A DNA stretch of 54,336 nt from Dysgonamonadaceae bacterium (GTDB lineage Bacteria; Bacteroidota; Bacteroidia; Bacteroidales; Azobacteroidaceae): the NCBI GenBank assembly GCA_031289145.1, contig JAITQA010000098.1, forward strand, positions 1 through 54,336. The letters run 5' to 3'. A program made the position numbers and the translations under genes. Below the pieces are notes generated by a model. The model saw only the letters and a list, made by a program, of their open reading frames with translations. It made no database searches and had not been told where the DNA came from. Shown here in pieces: positions 8,266 to 16,200 of the stretch (its first letter is position 1; each line of letters opens with the position of its first letter).

Positions 8266-10647
8266 ATGCGACAATTTGCAGGAAAAAGTATCATTTTTAT
8301 CATTATTACAGCCTTAAGTTGTAATTTGATTTCAGCACAAAAAAAAGTATCCGTTTACAAAAACGGGTGGATTGATTTTAACAAAAACGGCGTAAAAGAT
8401 GTTTATGAAGACCCGGAAGCGCCTCTTGATTTAAGAGTTACAAATCTTTTATCCCAAATGACTTTAGCGGAAAAAACCTGTCAGTTGGCAACGCTATATG
8501 GGTCGGGACGTGTTTTGCAGGATTCTTTACCCACACCGCAGTGGAAAAAAGAAATCTGGAAAGACGGTATAGCCAACATTGACGAACAGGCCAACGGTAT
8601 CGGCCGCTACAGGACAAGTTTATCCTGGCCCTGGACAACAAGCATCCATAACCGCCAAACCATTCAGCGCTGGTTTGTGGAAGAGACCCGGCTGGGAATC
8701 CCTGTCGATTTTACCAACGAAGGTATACGGGGACTTTGCCATGACAGGGCGACCATGTTTCCCGCCCAATGTGGGCAGGGCGCTACCTGGAACCGTGAAA
8801 TGATTGCAGCAATAGCGCGTGTAACGGCTGAAGAAGCTGTTGCCTTAGGCTATACCAATATTTATTCTCCTATCCTGGATATTGCGCAAGACCCCCGTTG
8901 GGGAAGAGTTGTGGAGTCGTATGGAGAAGACCCTTATTTAGCTGGGGAATTGGGCTTGCAAGTTGTCAAAACACTGCAGGATAATCAGTTAGTTTCAACA
9001 CCCAAGCATTTCGCCGTGTATTCGGTTCCGGTAGGCGGCCGCGACGAAGGTACGCGCACCGACCCGCATGTTGCGCCCCGTGAGATGCGTACCTTGTATC
9101 TGGAAACTTTCCGTAAGGCATTTGTCGACGGACACGCATTGGGTGTTATGAGTTCCTACAATGATTATGACGGGGTTCCCATCACGGGAAATCATTATTT
9201 TTTAACGGAAATATTGCGTAACGAATTTGGTTTCAAAGGTTATGTAGTTTCGGACAGTGAAGCGGTCGAATTTCTGCTGTCAAAACACCATGTAGCTTCC
9301 GATTCGGTAGATGCGGTAGCACAGGCAATCAATGCAGGACTGAATGTCCGGACGAATTTTACACCTCCACAAACGTATATTTTGCCGCTTCGCAAGGCTG
9401 TTGCAGATGGAAAAGTTACAATGGAAACCATTGATTCGCGGGTAAAAGATGTATTGAAAGTGAAATTTCTGTTGGGTTTGTTTGACAATCCTTACAAAGG
9501 AGATGTCAAAACAGTCGATAAAATCCTGCATAATCCCGAACATCAAGCTGTTTCTTTAAAAGCAGCCCTGCAATCTTTCGTATTGTTGAAAAACGAAAAT
9601 AATACCCTTCCCTTGTCGAAAAACCTGAAAAAAATAGCGGTTATCGGACCAAATGCCGATGAAGTAAAAAACTTGATTTGCAGATATGGACCGGCGAATG
9701 CGCCGATTATCACCGTTTATCAAGGAATAAAAGCATATTTACCGAATGCCGACGTCCGCTATGCCAAAGGCTGTGAAATTATTGACAAATATTTCCCGGA
9801 TAGCGAGTTATATACTGTTCCTTTAGACTTTGAAGAGCAAAAACAAATTGACGAAGCCGTCGATTTGGCAAAGCAATCCGAGGTTGCCGTCCTGGTTTTG
9901 GGTGGAAATGAAAAAACAGTCCGGGAAGAATATTCCCGTTCCGACTTGAATTTGACAGGCCGTCAACAACAATTGTTAGAAGCTGTCTATGCGACCGGAA
10001 CGCCGGTCGTTCTACTGTTGATTGACGGGCGTGCGGCCACTATCAATTGGGCGGACAAATATATTCCGGCTATCGTACACGGATGGTTTCCCGGTGAATT
10101 TATGGGAAATGCAGCTGCACAAGTCTTGTTTGGCGACTACAATCCGGGTGGAAAATTGGCGGTTACTTTTCCAAAATCTGTGGGACAAATTCCATACGCT
10201 TTCCCTTTCAAACCGGGTTCCGATACAAAAGGCCCTGTGCGGGTTAGCGGCGCTTTATACCCTTTTGGTTATGGTTTAAGCTATACCACTTTCGAATTCA
10301 GCAAACTGCAACTCAACAAAGAAGAGCTGTATCCGGACCAATCGATAGTTGTTTCCGTATCTGTAAAAAATACAGGAACACGGGAAGGCGACGAAGTAGT
10401 ACAATTATACCTTTGCGATGAGGTCAGTTCCGTAACCACTTACGAGCAAATACTCCGTGGTTTTGAGCGAATACACTTGAAGCCGGGAGAAGAAAAAAGT
10501 GTAAAATTTACACTTAATCCACAGGATTTTGGCTTATGGGACAAAGAGAATCAGTTTGTGGTTGAACCGGGTACATTTTCTGTCATGGTAGGAAATTCGT
10601 CTCGGAATATACAATTAAAAGACCGTTTCACAGTGATAAAAAAATAA
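8266..10647 (+). CDS. Glycoside hydrolase family 3 (beta-glucosidase/xylosidase-like), secreted
   Basis: A family 3 hydrolase of 793 residues with a signal peptide ending near LISAQ. After an insertion-rich start (VYKNGWIDFNKNGVKDVYED) come MTLAEKTCQLATLYG, ILDIAQDPRWGRVVESYGE, STPKHFAVYSVP and the nucleophile Asp in GYVVSDSEAVEFL. The likely acid/base Glu is in KTVREEYSRSDLNLTG. The end has a fibronectin III-like domain (SVSVKNTGTREGDEVVQLYL). The paralogue at 5830-8010 belongs to a different GH3 branch. The two genes are transcribed divergently, so their products may act on the same glycan, although no transporter lies beside them. Confidence 0.9.
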   Translation: MRQFAGKSIIFIIITALSCNLISAQKKVSVYKNGWIDFNKNGVKDVYEDPEAPLDLRVTNLLSQMTLAEKTCQLATLYGSGRVLQDSLPTPQWKKEIWKDGIANIDEQANGIGRYRTSLSWPWTTSIHNRQTIQRWFVEETRLGIPVDFTNEGIRGLCHDRATMFPAQCGQGATWNREMIAAIARVTAEEAVALGYTNIYSPILDIAQDPRWGRVVESYGEDPYLAGELGLQVVKTLQDNQLVSTPKHFAVYSVPVGGRDEGTRTDPHVAPREMRTLYLETFRKAFVDGHALGVMSSYNDYDGVPITGNHYFLTEILRNEFGFKGYVVSDSEAVEFLLSKHHVASDSVDAVAQAINAGLNVRTNFTPPQTYILPLRKAVADGKVTMETIDSRVKDVLKVKFLLGLFDNPYKGDVKTVDKILHNPEHQAVSLKAALQSFVLLKNENNTLPLSKNLKKIAVIGPNADEVKNLICRYGPANAPIITVYQGIKAYLPNADVRYAKGCEIIDKYFPDSELYTVPLDFEEQKQIDEAVDLAKQSEVAVLVLGGNEKTVREEYSRSDLNLTGRQQQLLEAVYATGTPVVLLLIDGRAATINWADKYIPAIVHGWFPGEFMGNAAAQVLFGDYNPGGKLAVTFPKSVGQIPYAFPFKPGSDTKGPVRVSGALYPFGYGLSYTTFEFSKLQLNKEELYPDQSIVVSVSVKNTGTREGDEVVQLYLCDEVSSVTTYEQILRGFERIHLKPGEEKSVKFTLNPQDFGLWDKENQFVVEPGTFSVMVGNSSRNIQLKDRFTVIKK

Positions 10648-10651
10648 AAAA

Positions 10652-10667
10652 CGTCATTTCAATGACG
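10652..10667. promoter_or_regulatory. Palindrome between GH3 and kbl
   Basis: CGTCATT-TC-AATGACG is a 16-base near-continuous dyad with a 2-base centre, 6 bases after the GH3 stop and about 22 bases before kbl ATG. The tight centre suits a protein-binding site more than a terminator, and no T-run follows it. Confidence 0.35.
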
Positions 10668-10689
10668 AAATTACAAAAATAAATAATAA

Positions 10690-11886
10690 ATGGAAAAATA
10701 TCAAAGATTTCAGCAATTTCTTTCGGAAGAATTGGACTCCATCCGGACAGCCGGTTTATACAAGGAAGAAAGGATTATCGTTTCTCCGCAATCGGTAGCT
10801 ATCGGATTGGCCTCCGGAAAAGAAACGCTTAACTTTTGTGCAAACAACTACTTAGGTTTATCCGACAATCCGGGTTTGATTGATGCAGCTATTCAGGCGA
10901 TGAAAAACCGCGGTTACGGAATGTCGTCGGTACGGTTTATTTGTGGAACACAAGATTTGCATAAACAATTGGAGGAAGTTATTGCCCGTTTTTTCGGCAC
11001 GGAAGATACCATTTTGTATGCCGCTTGTTTTGATGCTAATGGTGGCGTTTTCGAGCCTTTATTGAGCGAAGAGGATGCGATTATTTCGGATGCGCTCAAT
11101 CATGCTTCGATTATTGACGGCGTACGCTTGTGTAAAGCGGTCCGTTATCGCTATGCCAATGCGAATATGGAAGACTTGGAAGAACAATTGAAAGCGGCGC
11201 AAAAACAACGTTTTCGACTTATTGTTACCGACGGGGTTTTCTCCATGGACGGCAATGTAGCGCCTTTGGATAAGATTGCCGAACTGGCTCGGAAATACGA
11301 TGCGATGGTGATGGTCGACGAATCACATTCGGCCGGCGTAGTCGGCAAAACCGGCAGGGGAACTACCGAACAATTCAATCTGAGAGGAAAAGTTGAAATT
11401 ATTACCGGAACTTTAGGGAAAGCTTTTGGCGGCGCTATCGGTGGTTTTACCACAGGCCGGAAAGAAATTATTGCCATGCTTCGCCAGCGTTCGCGGCCTT
11501 ACCTGTTCTCCAATTCCATTCCGCCATCTGTGGCAGGAGCCGGCATCTACACTTTCAATTATTTAGAAAATTCAAGCGCTTTAGTAGAAAAATTACATGA
11601 AAATACGGCGTATTTTGTAGAAAAAATGAAAAATGCCGGTTTTGATATCAAGCCTACGCAATCGGCTATCTGCGCAGTGATGCTGTACGATGCGAAACTA
11701 TCGCAGGATATGGCTTCCAGATTGCAGGAGGAAGGCATTTATGTGACCGGATTCTACTATCCGGTTGTTCCGAAAGGACAGGCGCGTATACGGGTACAAC
11801 TTTCGGCTGCGCACAACAGAGAACAATTGGATAAATGTATTGCGGCATTTACCAAAACAGGAAAAGAATTAGGTGTTTTGAAGTAA
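10690..11886 (+). CDS. kbl: Glycine C-acetyltransferase (2-amino-3-ketobutyrate CoA ligase)
   Basis: Kbl cleaves 2-amino-3-oxobutyrate with CoA to glycine and acetyl-CoA, the second step of threonine breakdown. It is a PLP enzyme of the alpha-oxoamine synthase family, 398 residues, the usual length. LNFCANNYLGLSDNP, ALNHASIIDGVRL, MVMVDESHSAGVVG and GTLGKAFGGAIGG (with the PLP-binding Lys) are all present. The threonine dehydrogenase gene follows after 7 bases, so the two form an operon. Start ATG 10690 (MEKYQRFQQFL) gives the expected N terminus. Confidence 0.95.
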   Translation: MEKYQRFQQFLSEELDSIRTAGLYKEERIIVSPQSVAIGLASGKETLNFCANNYLGLSDNPGLIDAAIQAMKNRGYGMSSVRFICGTQDLHKQLEEVIARFFGTEDTILYAACFDANGGVFEPLLSEEDAIISDALNHASIIDGVRLCKAVRYRYANANMEDLEEQLKAAQKQRFRLIVTDGVFSMDGNVAPLDKIAELARKYDAMVMVDESHSAGVVGKTGRGTTEQFNLRGKVEIITGTLGKAFGGAIGGFTTGRKEIIAMLRQRSRPYLFSNSIPPSVAGAGIYTFNYLENSSALVEKLHENTAYFVEKMKNAGFDIKPTQSAICAVMLYDAKLSQDMASRLQEEGIYVTGFYYPVVPKGQARIRVQLSAAHNREQLDKCIAAFTKTGKELGVLK

Positions 11887-11893
11887 TCCGAAT

Positions 11894-12844
11894 ATGAAGA
11901 AAATACTTATTGTTGGAAGTACGGGACAGATTGGTTCAGAACTGAGCATTCGTTTGCGTTCGATTTACGGGAGAGATAATGTGATTTGCGGTTTTTACAC
12001 ACCGCCTTATCCGGAAGGTTTTTTTGATGCGGGGCCTACGGCAGAAATAAATTCATTGCATATTGAGCAGATAGCCGAAGCGGTGAAAAAAAACAAAATC
12101 GACACGATTTACAATCTGGTAGCGATTTTGTCGGCCACTGCCGAAAAGCATCCGAAATTAGGATGGGATGTCGGTATCGGCAGTCTGATGAATTGTTTGG
12201 ATGTCGCCAAGGAATACAATTGTGCGGTTTTTACGCCGAGTTCGATTGGCGCTTTCGGCCCGAATACGCCGAAAAACCAAACGCCTCAGGATACGGTTCA
12301 GCGGCCGAATACGGTGTATGGTATAACGAAAGTGCTCGGCGAATTGGTCAGCGATTACTATTATGAGCGATGGAAAGTGGATACACGTTCGGTTCGTTTT
12401 CCGGGAATCATTTCCTCCATGACTTTACCCGGAGGCGGCACAACAGATTATGCGGTAGATATTTACTATAAAGCGGTGCAGGGAGAAGATTTCATTTGTC
12501 CCATACAAGCCGGTACTTTCATGGACATGATGTATATGCCGGATGCTTTGGATGCAGCTATCAATATTATGGAAGCGAATCCGGATAAATTGGTACATCG
12601 CAATTCGTTTAATGTCGCGTCCATGAGTTTTGACCCGGAAATGATTTACAGCAGCATCAAAAAGCAGTATCCCGATTTTCGGATGAGGTATGCGATTGAC
12701 CCTTTGAAACAAAGCATAGCAGATTCCTGGCCTAACTGTTTAGACGATTCCTGCGCTCGTGAAGAATGGGGTTGGCACCCGAATTTCGATTTGGAACGAA
12801 CTACGGCAGATATGATTAAACAACTGAAAATCAAACTATTATAA
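11894..12844 (+). CDS. tdh: L-threonine 3-dehydrogenase, short-chain (epimerase-like) type
   Basis: This 316-residue protein is an NAD-dependent extended short-chain dehydrogenase. GSTGQIGSEL is the nucleotide-binding glycine motif and YGITKV is the YxxxK catalytic pair. Unlike the zinc-dependent E. coli Tdh, Bacteroidota use this UDP-galactose epimerase-like fold to oxidise threonine to 2-amino-3-ketobutyrate. The call rests on that fold plus its place 7 bases after kbl. The product passes directly to Kbl. Read alone it could be called an epimerase. Confidence 0.88.
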   Translation: MKKILIVGSTGQIGSELSIRLRSIYGRDNVICGFYTPPYPEGFFDAGPTAEINSLHIEQIAEAVKKNKIDTIYNLVAILSATAEKHPKLGWDVGIGSLMNCLDVAKEYNCAVFTPSSIGAFGPNTPKNQTPQDTVQRPNTVYGITKVLGELVSDYYYERWKVDTRSVRFPGIISSMTLPGGGTTDYAVDIYYKAVQGEDFICPIQAGTFMDMMYMPDALDAAINIMEANPDKLVHRNSFNVASMSFDPEMIYSSIKKQYPDFRMRYAIDPLKQSIADSWPNCLDDSCAREEWGWHPNFDLERTTADMIKQLKIKLL

Positions 12845-12874
12845 GTAAAGACAACTGATGTGAACAGGGAGCAT

Positions 12875-13921
12875 TTAACTAATACCCATCTGCCTGACCA
12901 ATAAGTAAACCAGCGCAGCCAGCGTAGCGCTTACCGGAATAGTAAGAATCCAGGCCCAAAGCAGGTTGATGGTGACGCCCCAACGGACGGCCGACAAACG
13001 TTTTACGGAACCGACGCCCATGATGCTCCCTGTTATTACATGTGTTGTACTTACAGGAATACCCAAACGTTCGGTGATTTGCAAAGTGATTGCACCGGCT
13101 GTTTGCGCACAGAATCCTTCGACCGGTGTTAGTTTGGTAATTTTATTCCCCATGGTTTTCATGATTTTCCATCCACCGGACATGGTGCCGATGGCGATTG
13201 CTGTGAAACAGGCAAAAGGAACCCAATCGTGAATCTCGGAAATAGTGGACAGTTGCAGCCAATGCGGTAAACTTGCCGGGTCTACGGTTGAGTTGAAAGT
13301 TATCAGGGTAATACCGATTACACCCATCACCTTTTGAGAGTCGTTCAGTCCGTGCGTAATACTCAGCCATGCGGAAGAAACTAATTGTAAACGCCGGAAA
13401 ATGTGTTCTGCTTTCTTGGGTATCGCTTTTTTCGAAATATGCAGGGTGATAAGTGTGATGATTGCGCCGCCTAACATGCCAATGAGCGGTGCAACAACAA
13501 TAAATGCAATCGTAATAAACAATCCGTCATGTCCCGTATAGTGAATTGAATGAAAACCGCCGTATGTAACCGCCGCTCCCGCAAGACTTCCGATAAGCGT
13601 ATGAGAAGATGAAGACGGGATGCCGAACCACCAGGTAATCAGGTTCCAGATAATGGCGGCAATAATTGCCGATAAAATTACCGGCAAGGTAGCAAATTCA
13701 GGCAGAACCGTTTTGTAAACTGTGGTGGCAATGTTAAACCCAAGCCAGTATTTTGCTAAGAAAAATGCAACAAAATTGAAAAATGCAGCCCAGATAACGG
13801 CCTGTACAGGGGTTAAAACTTTAGTAGTAACTACGGTTGCAATTGAGTTGGCAGCATCATGGAACCCATTGATATAATCAAAAAGAAGCGCCAGCGCAAT
13901 GATAGATAGAAGTAATACCAT
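12875..13921 (-). CDS. Low-affinity inorganic phosphate transporter (PitA/PHO4 family)
   Basis: An integral membrane transporter of 348 residues. It has the duplicated PHO4 motif: DYINGFHDAANSIATVV near the N terminus and ITHGLNDSQKVMGVIG in the middle, plus GIPSSSSHTLIGSLAGA and GIPVSTTHVITGSIMG. Many hydrophobic stretches fit about ten membrane segments. The DUF47 gene lies 15 bases upstream in the same direction, so the two form a pit-accessory operon. Convergent with tdh, with no clear terminator in the 30-base gap. Confidence 0.92.
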   Translation of the reverse strand: MVLLLSIIALALLFDYINGFHDAANSIATVVTTKVLTPVQAVIWAAFFNFVAFFLAKYWLGFNIATTVYKTVLPEFATLPVILSAIIAAIIWNLITWWFGIPSSSSHTLIGSLAGAAVTYGGFHSIHYTGHDGLFITIAFIVVAPLIGMLGGAIITLITLHISKKAIPKKAEHIFRRLQLVSSAWLSITHGLNDSQKVMGVIGITLITFNSTVDPASLPHWLQLSTISEIHDWVPFACFTAIAIGTMSGGWKIMKTMGNKITKLTPVEGFCAQTAGAITLQITERLGIPVSTTHVITGSIMGVGSVKRLSAVRWGVTINLLWAWILTIPVSATLAALVYLLVRQMGIS

Positions 13922-13936
13922 GATTAATTTCCAGGG

Positions 13937-14587
13937 TTACGCGTATTTTACGATAATGGTTTTCAAAACTTTACCTACATTATTGACCTTATTGGCCGAC
14001 TTTTCCAGTTCTTGAATAATTTCTTTTAACTTAATCAGCTCGACCGGACTTATATCGCTCCGGAACAGACTTGAAGTTCCCTCTTCATATACTCCGTCGG
14101 CTTCCTCTTCCAATCGTTTGATTTCTTTGGTATGGGTACGAATTTTCTTGTCTGACTTTTTGAGATTGGACAACTCCCTGACTGCAGCTTGAATTTCAAT
14201 AGCTCCTTTATTAATAATTTCAGCCAGTCGGAGCGTTGCAGGGGGAAGCGTTTGCGGAGAAAACAGCAATACTTTCTGTGCTGCACGATTCACCACATCA
14301 ATCACATCATCCATCTCGTCGGTTAATTCACTGATATCTTCCCGATCAAATGGTGTGATAAACGTTTCATTCAGCGCTTTGAATATTCTTCCGGTTACTT
14401 TGTCCCCTTTGGTCTCTTCCACTTTGATAAGTTTGCAGAGTTCCGTAGTTCTTTCCCTGTTTTCCGAAGAAAACAGTTCACACAGATACTCTGTAGCGAT
14501 GATTAGTATATCCGATGTTTCCTCCAATAAAGGGAAAAACTTTACGTCTTTCGGAGCAAAGATGCTTAAAATACTGTTAATTTTCAT
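13937..14587 (-). CDS. DUF47 phosphate-transport accessory protein (PhoU-like)
   Basis: A soluble all-helical protein of 216 residues, beginning MKINSILSIFAPKDVKFFPL with the family's conserved FxxLLEET-like region. DUF47 proteins resemble PhoU and lie next to pit genes, where they affect transporter activity. The role follows from that association. A promoter-like TTTG-N20-TACCTTCG lies upstream (14637-14668), and the phosphate transporter gene follows after 15 bases. Confidence 0.88.
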   Translation of the reverse strand: MKINSILSIFAPKDVKFFPLLEETSDILIIATEYLCELFSSENRERTTELCKLIKVEETKGDKVTGRIFKALNETFITPFDREDISELTDEMDDVIDVVNRAAQKVLLFSPQTLPPATLRLAEIINKGAIEIQAAVRELSNLKKSDKKIRTHTKEIKRLEEEADGVYEEGTSSLFRSDISPVELIKLKEIIQELEKSANKVNNVGKVLKTIIVKYA

Positions 14588-14636
14588 TGTCTCTGACGAC
14601 TATTAAAGAGTTTTTATTACAGAATATTATTGGCTA

Positions 14637-14668
14637 CGAAGGTACAACTTTGTCTTGTATAAACCAAA
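14637..14668 (-). promoter_or_regulatory. Promoter of the pit operon
   Basis: On the minus strand TTTG (14665-14668), 20 bases, then TACCTTCG (14637-14644), one base off the TAnnTTTG consensus. It lies about 50 bases upstream of the DUF47 start. Confidence 0.5.
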
Positions 14669-14710
14669 ATTTTTTTGAAAAATTTAAATAAAATATAATT
14701 ATTGCGATAG

Positions 14711-14803
14711 AAATTCAGTCAAAAAGGTTTTCAATTTCTTCCATATTCAGATTGTTCAAAGGATTGTTGGCAGTGATAAATGTTTCCGACAAACGATTTT
14801 TTT
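14711..14803. repeat. Left 93-bp direct repeat flanking the PUL island
   Basis: This segment is identical, base for base, to 28948-29040, which contains the last 89 bases of the SNF2 helicase gene plus 4 more. Here it has no helicase body and lies between the pit operon and galM. It fits an attachment-site or recombination duplication of a gene 3' end. Bases 14804-14840 continue with weaker similarity to the helicase gene (see findings). Confidence 0.9.
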
Positions 14804-14898
14804 ATTTTGCAATTGTATAATTTTCTCTTGCCGATTCACAATCACGATCTCAACGATTACTCCAGAAGCAGCAGTTGCTTCTTACACAACACCTTTTC

Positions 14899-16161
14899 TC
14901 AGCGATCTACCCGAAACCGATACTCCGTTATCGACCGATAAACCTCCGTTGGCCGTAGCGTGCACGAGGGGAAAAGCGGCTCGTTGGGCGTGTTCGGATA
15001 GTGAAGTGTTTCAAAGAGGATGCCACCATACTTGCTCAGTGCGCCGTATTTCCCTATAATATTCTGGGAAAGGTTGATACCGGTGTAGATCAGTAGTCCA
15101 GGCTCGGTTGTCCACGTTTCGAGGATACGGCTGCTCGCAGGCTCTTTCAGCGAGGCCGCTTTCGCCAGTTGTCCCGACTGATTGCGCAACACCCAATTTG
15201 CAGAGTATCCGCCCATAAGCTGTATGTGTGCATTGGGTTGATTGATCCGCTCAAGGAATGTGTGTCGGTCACGGAAGTCGAGTGGCGTACCGGAGACGGG
15301 AACGATTTCGCCTGTTGGGACGTATGCCTTGTTGTTGGGTGTCATTGAGTCGGCGGCAACGGTCAACTCGTTGTCAAGCACAGTTCCGCCTCGCCGCCCT
15401 TTCAGATTGAAATAAATGTGTTGGGACAAATTCACAATCGTCGGTTTATCTGTGGTAGCGCTGTATTCAATACGCAATGTGTTGTTGGGTAGCCAGTAAT
15501 AAATGACGTCACAAGTCAGATTGCCCGGATAGCCCTCCTCTCCGTCGGGACTGAGGCGATGAAAACGGACGCCCACAGTGTCGTGGCGCGAGAAGGATTC
15601 GGCTTGCCACATCACACGGTCGAACCCTTTGAAACCGCCGTGCAGATGTCCGGGCAGTCTGTTTGGCGCTTCATTACAAGTTAATTGATAGAGGGTCGAG
15701 TCCAATCTGAAGCGACCCCCCGCGATGCGATTGGCATAGCGCCCCAACAAGCAGCCCATAAAACGCTCGGGGGCGGTTTCATATTCTTCCAGACTGCCAT
15801 AACCCAATACGACGTCGTCGAGCACGCCTTCTCGGTCAGGCACAAACAGTTTGATGAGGCGGCAGCCATAGTCGATCACTTCCAGATATGCGCCGCTTGG
15901 GTTGGTCAGGCGGAAAAGCGTGACGCTGTCGCCGTCGGCGGTCGTGCCATAATGACTGCTTTCGATGCGGCTTGCATCCATTTCGCGCATAAATGTATGC
16001 GCCTTCATGATCATATTTTGTGAAATATTCATCGCCAGTACTATAAACATCATTATTTTCAATGTTGTTTTCAGATGTCGTCGTTGCGCTCTATTCCCAA
16101 ATGAGGCATCAAATCCGAATGTTTTCACTTGCACATACCACAATGTTTGTAATTTTTTCAT
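14899..16161 (-). CDS. galM: Aldose 1-epimerase with unusually long leader
   Basis: GalM interconverts alpha and beta anomers of sugars such as galactose. The 360-residue catalytic part begins about residue 60 and shows YGCRLIKLFVPDREG, GRYANRIAGGRF, HLHGGFKGFDRVMW with a catalytic His, and SQHIYFNLKG. The first 50-odd residues, with QVKTFGFDASFGNRAQRRH and a hydrophobic stretch IMMFIVLAM, are not part of a normal GalM and resemble the leader of Bacteroidota TonB-dependent receptors. It therefore seems to be an exported version, but a start at one of the internal Mets near residue 37 is also possible. Last gene of the PUL on this strand. Confidence 0.85.
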   Translation of the reverse strand: MKKLQTLWYVQVKTFGFDASFGNRAQRRHLKTTLKIMMFIVLAMNISQNMIMKAHTFMREMDASRIESSHYGTTADGDSVTLFRLTNPSGAYLEVIDYGCRLIKLFVPDREGVLDDVVLGYGSLEEYETAPERFMGCLLGRYANRIAGGRFRLDSTLYQLTCNEAPNRLPGHLHGGFKGFDRVMWQAESFSRHDTVGVRFHRLSPDGEEGYPGNLTCDVIYYWLPNNTLRIEYSATTDKPTIVNLSQHIYFNLKGRRGGTVLDNELTVAADSMTPNNKAYVPTGEIVPVSGTPLDFRDRHTFLERINQPNAHIQLMGGYSANWVLRNQSGQLAKAASLKEPASSRILETWTTEPGLLIYTGINLSQNIIGKYGALSKYGGILFETLHYPNTPNEPLFPSCTLRPTEVYRSITEYRFRVDR

Positions 16162-16200
16162 GTTACTTGTTTTTACTTGTGAAAACTCGATTTACTATTG

